Origin: Nitrososphaerota archaeon
GTDB lineage: Archaea > Thermoproteota > Nitrososphaeria > Nitrososphaerales > CADDZS01
Direction: 5' to 3'
DNA length: 64,000 nucleotides
NCBI GenBank assembly: GCA_021325255.1
Contig: JAJPHP010000076.1
Coordinates: 26,090-90,089 of the forward strand
Positions 1-8,286 of this stretch are shown here, in pieces. Below the pieces are notes generated by a model. The model worked only from the letters and a program-made list of their open reading frames with translations, was not told where the DNA came from and did no database searches. The position numbers and the translations under genes are program-made. Positions within the stretch are counted from its first letter, which is position 1, and every line of letters begins with the position of its first letter.

Positions 1-4
1 GTGT

Positions 5-625
5 GTGAATCAGAAAATGACCGTAACAACAACAGAAACAAGATTGGAACAAAGTAGGATGGGCGACTCCCCGAGGCGTACAAGACAGAAGGGGTTTACG
101 ATCTGGATGACTGGCCTGCCAGGCTCGGGCAAGTCCACTCTTGCGAGAGTACTTAGGAAGACACTCGAAGAGGAGTACGACCGCAACGTCGAGATCCTCG
201 ACGGAGACGAGGTGCGAAAGGGGCTCTCCAGCGACCTTGGACTATCCAAGGAGCACAGAGAGGAGCACGCGAGAAGAGTCTCGTATCTGGCGAAGGTACT
301 TTCTAGGAACGAAGTAATATCAATCGTCGCGCTGATCTCGCCGTACAAGACCTCTCGGGATAGCGCAAGGAAGCTCATCGGTGACGAGAGTTTCGTCGAG
401 GTCTACGTCAAGGCATCTCTTGCAAAGTGCGAGGAGAGAGATCCGAAGGGACTGTACGCGAAGGCAAGGCGGGGTGAGATCAAGGGCATGACCGGGCTTG
501 ACGATCCATACGAGGTGCCTGTTTCTCCTGACATTACGGTGGACACAGAAGCTGGTTCTCCGGAGGATTCCGCGAAGTATCTAATTGAGGTGCTCAAGGA
601 GAGAGGGTTGCTCGCCCTGTCTTAG
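5..625 (+). CDS. cysC: Adenylyl-sulfate kinase (APS kinase)
   Basis: Phosphorylates adenosine 5'-phosphosulfate with ATP to give PAPS, the activated sulfate used for sulfation or assimilation; cytosolic. A P-loop GLPGSGKS lies at residues 37-44, followed by the ILDGDEVRKGLS segment and the family's KGLYAKARRGEIKGMTG and DDPYE motifs. At 206 aa it has the size of a free-standing APS kinase with a slightly long N-terminus. The GTG at 5 is at the window edge and an ATG lies four codons in at 17, so the true start may be 17 or even upstream of the window. A 9-bp hairpin follows the stop. No ATP sulfurylase is visible next to it. The family assignment is secure. Confidence 0.93.
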   Translation: MNQKMTVTTTETRLEQSRMGDSPRRTRQKGFTIWMTGLPGSGKSTLARVLRKTLEEEYDRNVEILDGDEVRKGLSSDLGLSKEHREEHARRVSYLAKVLSRNEVISIVALISPYKTSRDSARKLIGDESFVEVYVKASLAKCEERDPKGLYAKARRGEIKGMTGLDDPYEVPVSPDITVDTEAGSPEDSAKYLIEVLKERGLLALS

Positions 626-627
626 GG

Positions 628-657
628 CATTTTGCTTCGACTCTGATGAGCAAAATG
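628..657 (+). terminator. Hairpin after cysC, possible terminator
   Basis: Perfect 9-bp inverted repeat CATTTTGCT / AGCAAAATG (628-636 and 649-657) with a 12-nt loop, starting 3 nt after the cysC stop. A moderately T-rich stretch (TTTCTTATTTCT) follows. Its position fits a terminator; the function is inferred. Confidence 0.45.
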
Positions 658-1095
658 AAGTTTCTTATTTCTGCAAATTTTTAGGCGTTTAGCTTAAACG
701 CAAGCGAAAGCTAGCGCCTTACGCTTTGGGCAGTCTTACGATAGGCTGCAATCTATTACTGAAACCGATACACATGAATACCAGTAGCATTTGGTCAAGG
801 CCCTCTGTCAGCCTAATTTCTGCCTTCTCAAGGTTCCACGCGTCACACGGCCTACGTCTATGCACGGATAGGGTGTGATTTTGAAATTCACATGTGGTGA
901 TCTCGGCCTCATAATTGCCTAATATGACGGCCTTGGTTGAGATATCTCATAACAGGGAAAGCCCTGTTAAGTTGTTCCCAACCGGTCTCTGGTGCATCAC
1001 CTGAACCGTTCTTGCCGTCGGCTGGTGGTGCATCGGAAACCGATACATCGAAATTGTTCCAGGTAAGCTGAACTCCGGCAGGACTCTGCGTTTTT
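658..1095. other. Intergenic region with a nested hairpin
   Basis: I see no convincing gene here. A 7-bp stem GCGTTTA / TAAACGC with a 3-nt loop lies at 685-701, and AGGCG at 683-687 can alternatively pair with CGCCT at 715-719, so the element could switch between folds. A 68-codon minus-strand frame at 909-1115 overlaps the end of the regulator gene and has no family features. Confidence 0.3.
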
Positions 1096-1452
1096 TTAGA
1101 TCTCGTTCGAAGCAAGATACGAGAGAAAATCGAGACCCTTTGCGTTGACTTTGTACATCGTTCTGTTTCCTTCGTTTAACTCATCCATCATACCCATTGA
1201 GAGTAGCCTATTCATGTGATTCCAGAACGTCTCGTAGCCCAGTCTAGCTTTTACCATAATCCAGTGCTGGACGTTAGGAGTGCGGCATGCTTCGAGTATC
1301 GCGAGAACAATGTCTCTCTGAGACCTCACAGCTTTCTTTCGGCGAGAGTGAACCAGCGTATCGATCCTTATCGAGCCGAAAGTGAGATTAGAGCCTGAAA
1401 TTGCCGCTTGACTTGGCTGTGCAATCCGGATTTCGGTTGCTGAGATCTGCAT
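1096..1452 (-). CDS. Winged-helix DNA-binding protein (archaeal type)
   Basis: Probable transcriptional regulator. The conserved part begins near residue 43 (RSQRDIVLAILEAC) and runs through a helix-turn-helix (ARLGYETFWNHMNRLLSMGMM) to a wing (RTMYKVNAKGLDFL). This matches the short winged-helix proteins that are abundant in Nitrososphaeria, usually 80-100 aa. The first ~40 residues look unlike a folded domain, so the true start may lie inside the frame, but no in-frame ATG before the domain settles this. It stands alone, so the target is unknown. The family is clear; the start is not. Confidence 0.75.
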   Translation of the reverse strand: MQISATEIRIAQPSQAAISGSNLTFGSIRIDTLVHSRRKKAVRSQRDIVLAILEACRTPNVQHWIMVKARLGYETFWNHMNRLLSMGMMDELNEGNRTMYKVNAKGLDFLSYLASNEI

Positions 1453-1565
1453 AGCGAATCTTGAACCTGCTTTAAGTCACCAGATGGAACGTTGGCGGGA
1501 TGGTTTAATCATACATTTTTGGAAGGTCTGTACTACTTTTTTCTTGACATGTTCTACAGAAGAAA

Positions 1566-1730
1566 ATGGTAAGATTACTGATAATGCATAAGAAAATCAA
1601 TTTTGCATACGCGATAATTGCCGCTAGGTCCCAGCAACTGATTGGTGAGCTGTCTAATCAGTTCGAGGGATTTGGAATTCATAACGGGCATACTGTTGCG
1701 TCAAGATTGGCGATTGATTTGGCCAAGTGA
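1566..1730 (+). CDS. Possible small ORF, 54 aa
   Basis: An ATG-to-TGA frame begins MVRLLIMHKKINFAYAIIAA and ends ASRLAIDLAK. Codon use resembles coding sequence, with an internal amphipathic helix-like stretch, and no competing frame explains this 363-nt gap. I recognise no family and see no strong promoter, so it may be chance. Confidence 0.22.
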   Translation: MVRLLIMHKKINFAYAIIAARSQQLIGELSNQFEGFGIHNGHTVASRLAIDLAK

Positions 1731-1814
1731 AGAAATGTTGGCCTGCATATCAACCTTGATTGATCACTCTTTCAGCGGGTAATCGTAGGGTGCGGGAAAT
1801 CCGATTAGCATAAA

Positions 1815-2045
1815 TTGGATCCGGCTGATGTGGATGAGGCCGTGAATAAGAAAAGTCGGCGAGCTGTTGGAGTTGTAGCTCTAATAATTTTGGCGGGCCT
1901 CCTCATAGCGTTCTTCTCCGTTCCGGTCTTTCAAATCTCAATTTTGCAGCCTGTGTGTGGAGTCCATGATGTTCACATTGAATCTGTCGCCTATCACTAC
2001 TTCGGAGTCGGATACCAGAGCTGGAAATATGCGGGCTGCCCCTAA
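1815..2045 (+). CDS. Small single-pass membrane protein, hypothetical
   Basis: A 76-aa frame with a charged N-terminus (residues 1-16), one clear membrane helix at about 17-40 (AVGVVALIILAGLLIAFFSV), and a short extracytoplasmic tail with two cysteines. The charge distribution fits an inserted membrane protein better than chance. The start is TTG at 1815; an in-frame GTG follows a few codons later. No family recognised. It sits alone ahead of the secreted DUF4382-type gene. Confidence 0.42.
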   Translation: MDPADVDEAVNKKSRRAVGVVALIILAGLLIAFFSVPVFQISILQPVCGVHDVHIESVAYHYFGVGYQSWKYAGCP

Positions 2046-2207
2046 TTTCTATGTCCTAGAATCCTTCGGTTTCCAAGTTTCACGCAAAACTCTGAGATTG
2101 ACCCTTCAATGGTCAATGACCTGAACGCTCTCTTCGGATGCGATCAAGCCGCCGTACGATACCTAAAGCTCAAAAACAACCGTGAATAGAAGGCATGTGT
2201 TAGAGGG

Positions 2208-3353
2208 ATGAACGGCTCAAAGCGGCTTATTCTCATGGTCCTAGTTGGCGTACTAGTAGCCGCGGGCATCATCGTTAGCGTCAGCGCCCTCGAAGGGACG
2301 GGTGTGATTACTAACAGCTCATCAATAGTGACGACTACGGCGACGTCGTTTAGTACGACTATTTCGACTACTACTCAGATCTCAAATTCACCCCAGCCAA
2401 CGGGGACGCTTGCCGTTCAACTTACAGATCCGCCCAATGTACCGATCGGAACGACTCACCTCTACGTCAAATATGGAGACATTGAGGCGCACAGTACGGG
2501 GCTGTTTGGGAACGAATCTGTTTGGTTTACCTTGGCAAAGGGCGGACAGATTGATCTAATGTCAACGGTCAATAGTAGCATCACTGTTGGCAGCGCGCGT
2601 GTGAGCGTGGGCACCTACGATATGGCGAGAATCGCTATATCTAACGCCACGGCAACTTTTGCGGGCAAAAACTACACTATAGTTTTACCTCAAAGCCAAA
2701 TTCTAGGTCCAATTATTCAGGGGGGCTTGAGCGTCCAGACTAATACTTCCTCGGGCTTTGTCTTGCAGCTCTCTCCTACGCTGATTGCGCAACAGAATGG
2801 AAACTCTACAGCATTTGCGATGGTGTTTGGAGTTAGGGGAATCCCGATTCCACAAAGTCAGTGGGATGATTCCCTTGCGAAATTGGGATCTCAGATAGGT
2901 CTTCTCCAAACAAAGTCTTGGTGGTCTCTGCAACAGACAAGACTTCAGGGAAATCTGACTTTCATAAGCGAACTGTTATCAAATAATTCTTTGTTGCTGG
3001 TGCTTGAGAATACCGGTACGGTCAATGTCTCCCTGTCTGGGGTTTCAGTGCTTACCTCTGGGCCCTCGCCCGGGAGCTTGCAGACTGTTGCTACTTTCGT
3101 GATCCTGAATAATGGAAGCATCGTTCAACAAGGCGCTAGGTTGATTCAGGCAACGCAAATTTCGCCCGGACTGGTGCTACGCCCTAATCAAACTGTGAAT
3201 CTCTTATTTGTAGGTGGAATACAAACACTCGACAGCATTTACCCGCCTTATTCTCAGCTTTCAATTGTTCCAAATCAGCACTACATTTTGCAGGTGGAGG
3301 AGACTTTCGGTTCAACGAAGGGAATAGGCGCCACTTTCTGTTGCGGGCGGTAG
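2208..3353 (+). CDS. Secreted DUF4382-like protein
   Basis: A surface protein of 381 aa. Residues 7-28 form a hydrophobic signal/anchor segment, then a Ser/Thr-rich linker (about 35-65) typical of glycosylated archaeal surface proteins. A domain beginning near residue 67 (GTLAVQLTDPPNVPIG) follows, with the LTD-P start and the HLYVKYGDIEAHS strand characteristic of DUF4382. The second half (about 245-380) is a further beta-rich domain. There are many potential N-glycosylation sequons, and the C-terminus ends in a Cys-Cys pair. No enzymatic motif is visible. The biochemical role of the family is not established. It is transcribed in the same direction as the S-layer-like pair but about 240 nt ahead. 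Confidence 0.65.
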   Translation: MNGSKRLILMVLVGVLVAAGIIVSVSALEGTGVITNSSSIVTTTATSFSTTISTTTQISNSPQPTGTLAVQLTDPPNVPIGTTHLYVKYGDIEAHSTGLFGNESVWFTLAKGGQIDLMSTVNSSITVGSARVSVGTYDMARIAISNATATFAGKNYTIVLPQSQILGPIIQGGLSVQTNTSSGFVLQLSPTLIAQQNGNSTAFAMVFGVRGIPIPQSQWDDSLAKLGSQIGLLQTKSWWSLQQTRLQGNLTFISELLSNNSLLLVLENTGTVNVSLSGVSVLTSGPSPGSLQTVATFVILNNGSIVQQGARLIQATQISPGLVLRPNQTVNLLFVGGIQTLDSIYPPYSQLSIVPNQHYILQVEETFGSTKGIGATFCCGR

Positions 3354-3551
3354 TAATGATTGAGAGCGTGATGCCGATCTGCACGTGGATCATTTCACTT
3401 CTCACAATCGTCTCAATAACTTGAGAAGATGCCACAACGGAAAGGACTAATTGTCCCTAACCAGTTCGGATTCTCATCTAGTATTTCAGATCAGTACAAG
3501 AATCAAGCACCACTTTCTCGTTGATAGAACTAGAGTTTCTCTATGGGAAAG

Positions 3552-3583
3552 TAATAAATAGAAAAATTGGTGTTTTGGCTCTG
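3552..3583 (+). promoter_or_regulatory. Probable promoter of the S-layer-like pair
   Basis: The A/T-rich box AATAAATAG (3552-3560) lies where an archaeal TATA box would place the transcript start near 3583, giving a leader of about 12 nt before the ATG at 3595. Confidence 0.45.
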
Positions 3584-3594
3584 GGAAAACTTAA

Positions 3595-6537
3595 ATGGCT
3601 TTCCAAAACTTCTACGGCAAAAAACTAACAGTACTAGTTGTAGCATTACTACTAGTCTTTAGTTCATTCACGTTTTTACCCGCTCTCGCCTACAAAGGTG
3701 GAGCGGCGACAAATGCAGTCATTAGCAGTCCATCTGCACAGAATGCCAGTCCCCCATCCCTGAGTGCCTCACCGAACGCGATAATCGGCACGAACGCCTC
3801 CGCCTTTACGGTGAAGGTAACGAATCCCGCATCCAACATTTATGCGATTACGTCGATTACGATAGTCGCACCTACTGGTTGGACATTCGCGGGCAGCGCT
3901 ACGTGCGGAACAGTTGCACTTAAGGCCCCTGGAGCGGTCTCCGGTGGAGCTGTTCAGTGCACTGCGGGAACGGGCTCTGGATTGCCTCCTGGCTTCTCAG
4001 ATACCTTAGCTCTGGGAACTTTGCAGGGAGCAACATCAGCACCATCGCCAACTCAACCACCAATTCAAGGAACCTTCACATCTCTTGTAATCGATGCCGG
4101 TAGCGGGTCTGCATCATATGCAGGAAGCTCGTTCACGGAGTGGGATGTTGCAAGCACAAATGTTGTAGTCACCCTGTCGCCTAACACGACACCGTTCACA
4201 GCAGGAGGATCACCCTACACTGTAACGGCGACTCTAGGATCGGGCCAAGCTGGAGTCCCAATTGTTTGGAGCTTTAGTAACAGTCTATACCCATCATCTG
4301 GGTTCACTGCGACCTTGAGTCCCTCTTCAAGTGTGACGACAACCGGTGGAACGACATCGACAACATTCACGCCCAGCAACCACGCACCTGATGCGACCAC
4401 AGTAGTGGCCACGATCGGAACTTCAGCAGAATCTGGAGCATCGGCTTCCGTTGCAACACAAGCAGGTGCGCCTTCAAAGGTCTCATTCTACTTCACTGCT
4501 GGAAATCCAAAGGCAACCTACGCAACAGATTACTTGGGCAACTCAACAACAATTTCATCAACTCTCTATGCAGAAACATACCCAAGCGGAACCTCTGAAG
4601 TGAGCCTATCACTGTCAGATGCATTCGCAAATCCAGTCGCATTCAGCGCTTCAATAACAAACATCACCTTAACAGGTGTTGGCGGCCAATTCAACTCAGG
4701 TGGCAACCTCTTCTCAACAATCTCTTGCGGAACTGTTGTTGCTGGAAATAGCCACTTCACATGCCCCGCATCTGGAAATAACCTGCCACTGCCATTCACG
4801 TATCTGCAGTCGTCAACCTATGGGACGATAGGTGAAATCGCAGCTTCGATATTCATATCATCAAGCACATACACGGGTTCGAGCGGAAACTTGGTGACTT
4901 CGACTCTTGGCACTCTTGGTCAGACTGGCCCAACTACTGCAACTAACGTAGCAGCTGGTTCGTCTGTTCTTGTCCAGAGTAAGCTGTCTGTTGCTCAATC
5001 AGGAGTTCCTATAACACTCAACCTGTGCACTTCGTCAGGCTGCGCTACTTCAGCTGGGTACCATGGCGTGTTTTCGAATGGCCAACCTACGATAACACTC
5101 ACAAGCAACAGCTCAGGTGGTGTTGAGGCTCTGATGGCAGTAAACACTACGGCGAACAGCGTTGCCTACTTCAACGCGACCGCAGTAGATCCACAGACCA
5201 CCTCTGCGTCAAACATAATCCTCGGAGCAGTCTCAGCGCAAGTGAAAACAATACCGGGCTCTATTGCCACACTCGTAGTCAACATTGCGGCAAATGCACC
5301 TCCGTCAACTGGACCAAACATCCAATACGCGGTAGCGGGTGCAACAGCGTACGTTGACCTCGCGTATGCAGACGCCTACAATAACTTGGTCACAACTGCG
5401 CCTAGCAACCAGATACAAATTGCCCTATCTGCTTCTTCGGGAGCTCTTAGCGCAACGAACGTCTACATCGGCGCAAACCAACTATCGACGAATGCTAGTT
5501 TCGGAGCAATCCTTTGGACTCTGACGAGTTCGGTAGGAACAACCGCAACTATCACCGCGTCGGCGAATGTGAACGGAAAGGCAGTCGTGGGAACAGCATC
5601 CATCATGACAGTGAGTGCGTCACCAACGATTGCGGTGAGCAACCCTGCTCCAATATCGGGAATTGCTTACAGCAACACTGCATTCGTCACATTCAAGGGA
5701 ACTGCAAATGCTACGCTGGGTTCAGCATCCACGAACATTGCCAGCATTGGTTACAAAGTCGGAACCGGCGCTTGGCAATCGATCAGCACTGCATCACTAC
5801 ACAATGTGGTGTGGACCGTACCGATTGTCCTTGCAAGCGGTCTCAACACAGTCACATTCAACACGACTGACAGCAAGGGTGTAACGACGGCAATCGCGCC
5901 ACTGACAGTCCTCGTTGACACAAACGCTCCAACATTCGGCAACATCACCTTGTGCAGCTGCGGAACCGAAGCATCGGTAGCAGTCAACGACAGCCTTGGT
6001 GACCTCAACGCAACCTCTGTCCAGGCATGGATCAACGGAACAGCAGTTTCGTCAAGCCAGATCTCTGTATCAGGAATAAACAATCCTGGAAGCGCTGTTA
6101 ACTACACTGTAACAGTGAGCGGATTGACGACTGGTACATGGTCAATCAAAGTCTCCGCAAGTGACTTGGCTGGCAACACTGCTTCGACGACTGGAACCGT
6201 CACGGTAGTTGTTGTACCACCTCCACTATCCTCGACATTCGTCATCAAGTCAGCAACACCAGGAAGCAGCCCAGTGGGACCTGCAATCAACGCAACAATC
6301 ACCAACAACGGAGCAGCTACATACACAGCGTACGTGTACGTGGTCGTCCACAGCGCATCAGGAGCAACTGTATACATTGGCGTCGCGAACTTTGGCGCTG
6401 TAGCAGCTGGAAGTTCAGCTTCGCTGACCATCCCAGTCGTGCTGGCACCAGGAACGTACTCGGCCACAGTTTACGTTGACACACCGAGCGGAGTAGCAGT
6501 CGCACAGCCACAACAAGTGACAATCACCATCTCGTAG
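3595..6537 (+). CDS. Large secreted beta-sandwich protein, S-layer candidate
   Basis: A 980-aa secreted protein. Residues 1-32 form a signal peptide (basic GKK, a hydrophobic run, then the ALA region). The rest is Ser/Thr/Ala/Gly-rich and built of repeated Ig-like beta-sandwich units. Two N-terminal units share a SxxCGT...C pattern (residues ~103-130 and ~380-400). A CSCG motif sits at 787-790. The last ~100 residues form a CARDB-like domain, with no membrane anchor. Codon choice is regular, as in highly expressed genes. The next gene starts 16 nt after the stop and encodes a Thr/Gln-rich stalk with a membrane helix, so the pair resembles lattice protein plus anchor. S-layer function is inferred from architecture, not homology. 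Confidence 0.65.
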   Translation: MAFQNFYGKKLTVLVVALLLVFSSFTFLPALAYKGGAATNAVISSPSAQNASPPSLSASPNAIIGTNASAFTVKVTNPASNIYAITSITIVAPTGWTFAGSATCGTVALKAPGAVSGGAVQCTAGTGSGLPPGFSDTLALGTLQGATSAPSPTQPPIQGTFTSLVIDAGSGSASYAGSSFTEWDVASTNVVVTLSPNTTPFTAGGSPYTVTATLGSGQAGVPIVWSFSNSLYPSSGFTATLSPSSSVTTTGGTTSTTFTPSNHAPDATTVVATIGTSAESGASASVATQAGAPSKVSFYFTAGNPKATYATDYLGNSTTISSTLYAETYPSGTSEVSLSLSDAFANPVAFSASITNITLTGVGGQFNSGGNLFSTISCGTVVAGNSHFTCPASGNNLPLPFTYLQSSTYGTIGEIAASIFISSSTYTGSSGNLVTSTLGTLGQTGPTTATNVAAGSSVLVQSKLSVAQSGVPITLNLCTSSGCATSAGYHGVFSNGQPTITLTSNSSGGVEALMAVNTTANSVAYFNATAVDPQTTSASNIILGAVSAQVKTIPGSIATLVVNIAANAPPSTGPNIQYAVAGATAYVDLAYADAYNNLVTTAPSNQIQIALSASSGALSATNVYIGANQLSTNASFGAILWTLTSSVGTTATITASANVNGKAVVGTASIMTVSASPTIAVSNPAPISGIAYSNTAFVTFKGTANATLGSASTNIASIGYKVGTGAWQSISTASLHNVVWTVPIVLASGLNTVTFNTTDSKGVTTAIAPLTVLVDTNAPTFGNITLCSCGTEASVAVNDSLGDLNATSVQAWINGTAVSSSQISVSGINNPGSAVNYTVTVSGLTTGTWSIKVSASDLAGNTASTTGTVTVVVVPPPLSSTFVIKSATPGSSPVGPAINATITNNGAATYTAYVYVVVHSASGATVYIGVANFGAVAAGSSASLTIPVVLAPGTYSATVYVDTPSGVAVAQPQQVTITIS

Positions 6538-6553
6538 AATTCGGTGAGTCCAA

Positions 6554-7228
6554 ATGAAATCATTGAATTCTTCGGTGATTGCCATGAAAAGGGCAGCATA
6601 CATGACGGGAGCAGGAATACTGATGGTATTCCTCCTCCTTAGTCCTGTTTTTGCAGCTGCGGCAAGCTATCAGGTAACCGTCACAACAGACAAGAGCATA
6701 TACAATCCGGGCCAGACGATGACAGTTTCTGGAACTGTCACATCAACCGGCACGCTTCCGAGTGGTACTGCGGTCTCACTAAAGATCACCAGTCCGGTAG
6801 GAACGTTGCTTGACTTCGGCCAAGCTTCAGTAGGAGCCAGTGGAACCTACAGCACCACATTCGTTGTGGGCAACTGGTCAGCGGGATCCTACACTGTCAC
6901 TGCAACTTGGGCACCGAACGTAACTGCAACAGCCCTTCAAGCCACTGCACTCTTCCAGGTGAACGGAACCACAACGACAAGCTGCGCCTGCGGAACAACC
7001 ACAATTGTGGAGCAGACAACTACGACCGTAGTGCAGCAAACGACCGTCACCCAGCAGATCACAACAACTGTAGTGAACAATGTGCAGACAACAACGACTG
7101 TGAATGCTCAGACAACTACAACCGTAGTTTCTGCAGCAAGTGACACCGGTCTCTACGTCGGAATCGTCGGCGTCGTAATAGCCATAATAGCAGGCGCGCT
7201 GTCAGTAATGGCACTACGCAGGAAATAA
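6554..7228 (+). CDS. Membrane-anchored stalk protein, partner of the S-layer candidate
   Basis: A 224-aa surface anchor. It has a signal peptide (about residues 12-36, MKRAAYMTGAGILMVFLLLS), then one MG2/Ig-like beta domain (about 38-135) with the YNPGQTMTVSGTV strand, then a Thr/Gln/Val stalk of roughly 60 residues. A C-terminal membrane helix (about 198-221) ends in the cytoplasmic tail RRK. A CACG motif (C144, C146) opens the stalk and echoes the CSCG of the 980-aa neighbour. An internal ATG at codon 11 could be the real start. The 16-nt spacing and shared terminator suggest one transcript. The layout recalls the Sulfolobales SlaA/SlaB division of labour, though this stalk is not a coiled coil. 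Confidence 0.62.
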   Translation: MKSLNSSVIAMKRAAYMTGAGILMVFLLLSPVFAAAASYQVTVTTDKSIYNPGQTMTVSGTVTSTGTLPSGTAVSLKITSPVGTLLDFGQASVGASGTYSTTFVVGNWSAGSYTVTATWAPNVTATALQATALFQVNGTTTTSCACGTTTIVEQTTTTVVQQTTVTQQITTTVVNNVQTTTTVNAQTTTTVVSAASDTGLYVGIVGVVIAIIAGALSVMALRRK

Positions 7229-7245
7229 ACGCAAATAAAAAAAGA

Positions 7246-7307
7246 AAATAAAGATGGGAACCAAAAACCCACTTTATTTCTCTTCCCTCCTTTTTTCTAT
7301 TTTTTTC
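7246..7307 (+). terminator. Strong terminator after the S-layer-like pair
   Basis: Inverted repeat AAATAAAG(A)TGGG / CCCACTTTATTT (7246-7258 and 7268-7279) with a one-base bulge and a 9-nt loop. It is followed by a long pyrimidine and T tract (TTTTTTCTATTTTTTT, 7291-7307). It sits 18 nt after the anchor gene's stop. Confidence 0.75.
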
Positions 7308-7571
7308 TGATCCTAAACAAGGCACTTTCTGAAAGCTTTCATTTTTTCATCTCAGTATTCAAGTTAAATCAACTGCATTCTCGCTGTTTGGGTACTAGGT
7401 TTTGGGACGTCATTTACTGTTAAACTGCAGGCTATGTCCTTCCAATAGATCAGGGTGATGAATAGCCGCACGTGTGAACTGTTACGAACACGACACGTGA
7501 GAGATTCTCTACCGTGAATTCGACTAAGAAATTTAAGCAAAACACCACGATCAATATGGGTCAGCCATCCC

Positions 7572-7796
7572 ATGCGAAGAGATTTCGAGGTTCTGTTGGA
7601 ACAAGATGAAGATGGGGTGTACGTCGCGCGAGTACCCGAACTACCAGGATGTGTTTCCGACGGCAGGAGAAGAGAGGAAGCTCTGAAGAACGTCAAGGAG
7701 GCGATAGAGGCCTACCTGGAAACCCTCCAGGATGAAGGCTGGGCGCGGCCCAAGGTGGTTGGCGAAGAAATCGTCTTTGTCGAAGTGAATCCCTGA
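7572..7796 (+). CDS. hicB: HicB-family antitoxin-like protein
   Basis: A 74-aa protein of the HicB fold. It has the family signature DGVYVARVPELPGCVSDGRR followed by REEALKNVKEAIEAYLE and a short C-terminal strand. In type II toxin-antitoxin pairs HicB neutralises the HicA mRNA interferase; short stand-alone HicB-like proteins also exist. It lacks a C-terminal DNA-binding domain. A box AATTTAAGC (7529-7537) gives a transcript start about 12 nt before the ATG. A decayed hicA overlaps its stop codon, so the antitoxin-type partner survives intact while the toxin does not. Confidence 0.85.
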   Translation: MRRDFEVLLEQDEDGVYVARVPELPGCVSDGRRREEALKNVKEAIEAYLETLQDEGWARPKVVGEEIVFVEVNP

Positions 7797-8016
7797 CGGA
7801 TAAACTGCCTCTATTATCCTCTAGAGAAGTTATTAGGGCGCTTGCAACGATAGGTCACACTTATGCAAGGCAGAGAGAAAGCCATAACTTTCTCGTCAGC
7901 CGAAAGTTACGGTCAATAGTCGTAGTTCCAAACAGAGACGAGGTTCCAAGAGGGACTCTACGAGCATAATTGCTGAGGCAGGACTGACCGTCGAACAGTT
8001 ATTGGAACATCTTTGA
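7793..8016 (+). pseudogene. hicA: Decayed hicA toxin gene
   Basis: Read from about 7793, the frame gives KLPLLSSREVIRALATIGHT, then ARQRESHNFLVSRKL and VVVPNRDEVPRGTLRA, which is HicA. After RGTLRA near 7965 the frame meets a TAA. Shifting by one base restores IIAEAGLTVEQLLEHL with a TGA at 8014-8016, the normal HicA ending. There is no ATG, GTG or TTG at the expected start; the best in-frame codon is CTG at 7793, overlapping the hicB stop. The conserved GSH is ESH. So the gene has a -1 frameshift, no standard start and one changed motif residue. The identification rests on pattern and on its place directly after hicB. Confidence 0.75.
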
Positions 8017-8240
8017 ATAGTAAGGATTTGACTCTTTGAGCTTTCCAGCATTGAGGACGTACGCTCTTTCATAGTCTTTTCGGAATAGATGAATGCGCAA
8101 ACTCGGCGACGAGGAAGAGATGCCAGCGTCATTGGGTGCAAGGGGATGGAATCGTGAAAACGAGAACGCGTAGGTGCGGATGCGTGGCCTTCACTTACGT
8201 TTTGAAAATCTCTCATTCATGCAATCACATCGATTAGCTT

Positions 8241-8262
8241 AAAGGAGCACAAGAGCTCCTTT
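8241..8262 (+). promoter_or_regulatory. Perfect hairpin in the flippase leader
   Basis: An 8-bp inverted repeat AAAGGAGC / GCTCCTTT with a 6-nt loop, ending 24 nt before the flippase start. The nearby AGCTTAAAG (8237-8245) could be the TATA box, in which case the repeat overlaps the promoter as an operator would. It could also be the end of an upstream transcript. Confidence 0.4.
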
Positions 8263-8286
8263 GGAAAATCATACGGAACACGCCAC

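Noticed and set aside
909..1115. 68-codon minus-strand ORF downstream of the winged-helix gene
   Set aside because: It overlaps the end of the regulator gene, starts with TTG, and has no domain, signal or promoter that supports it.
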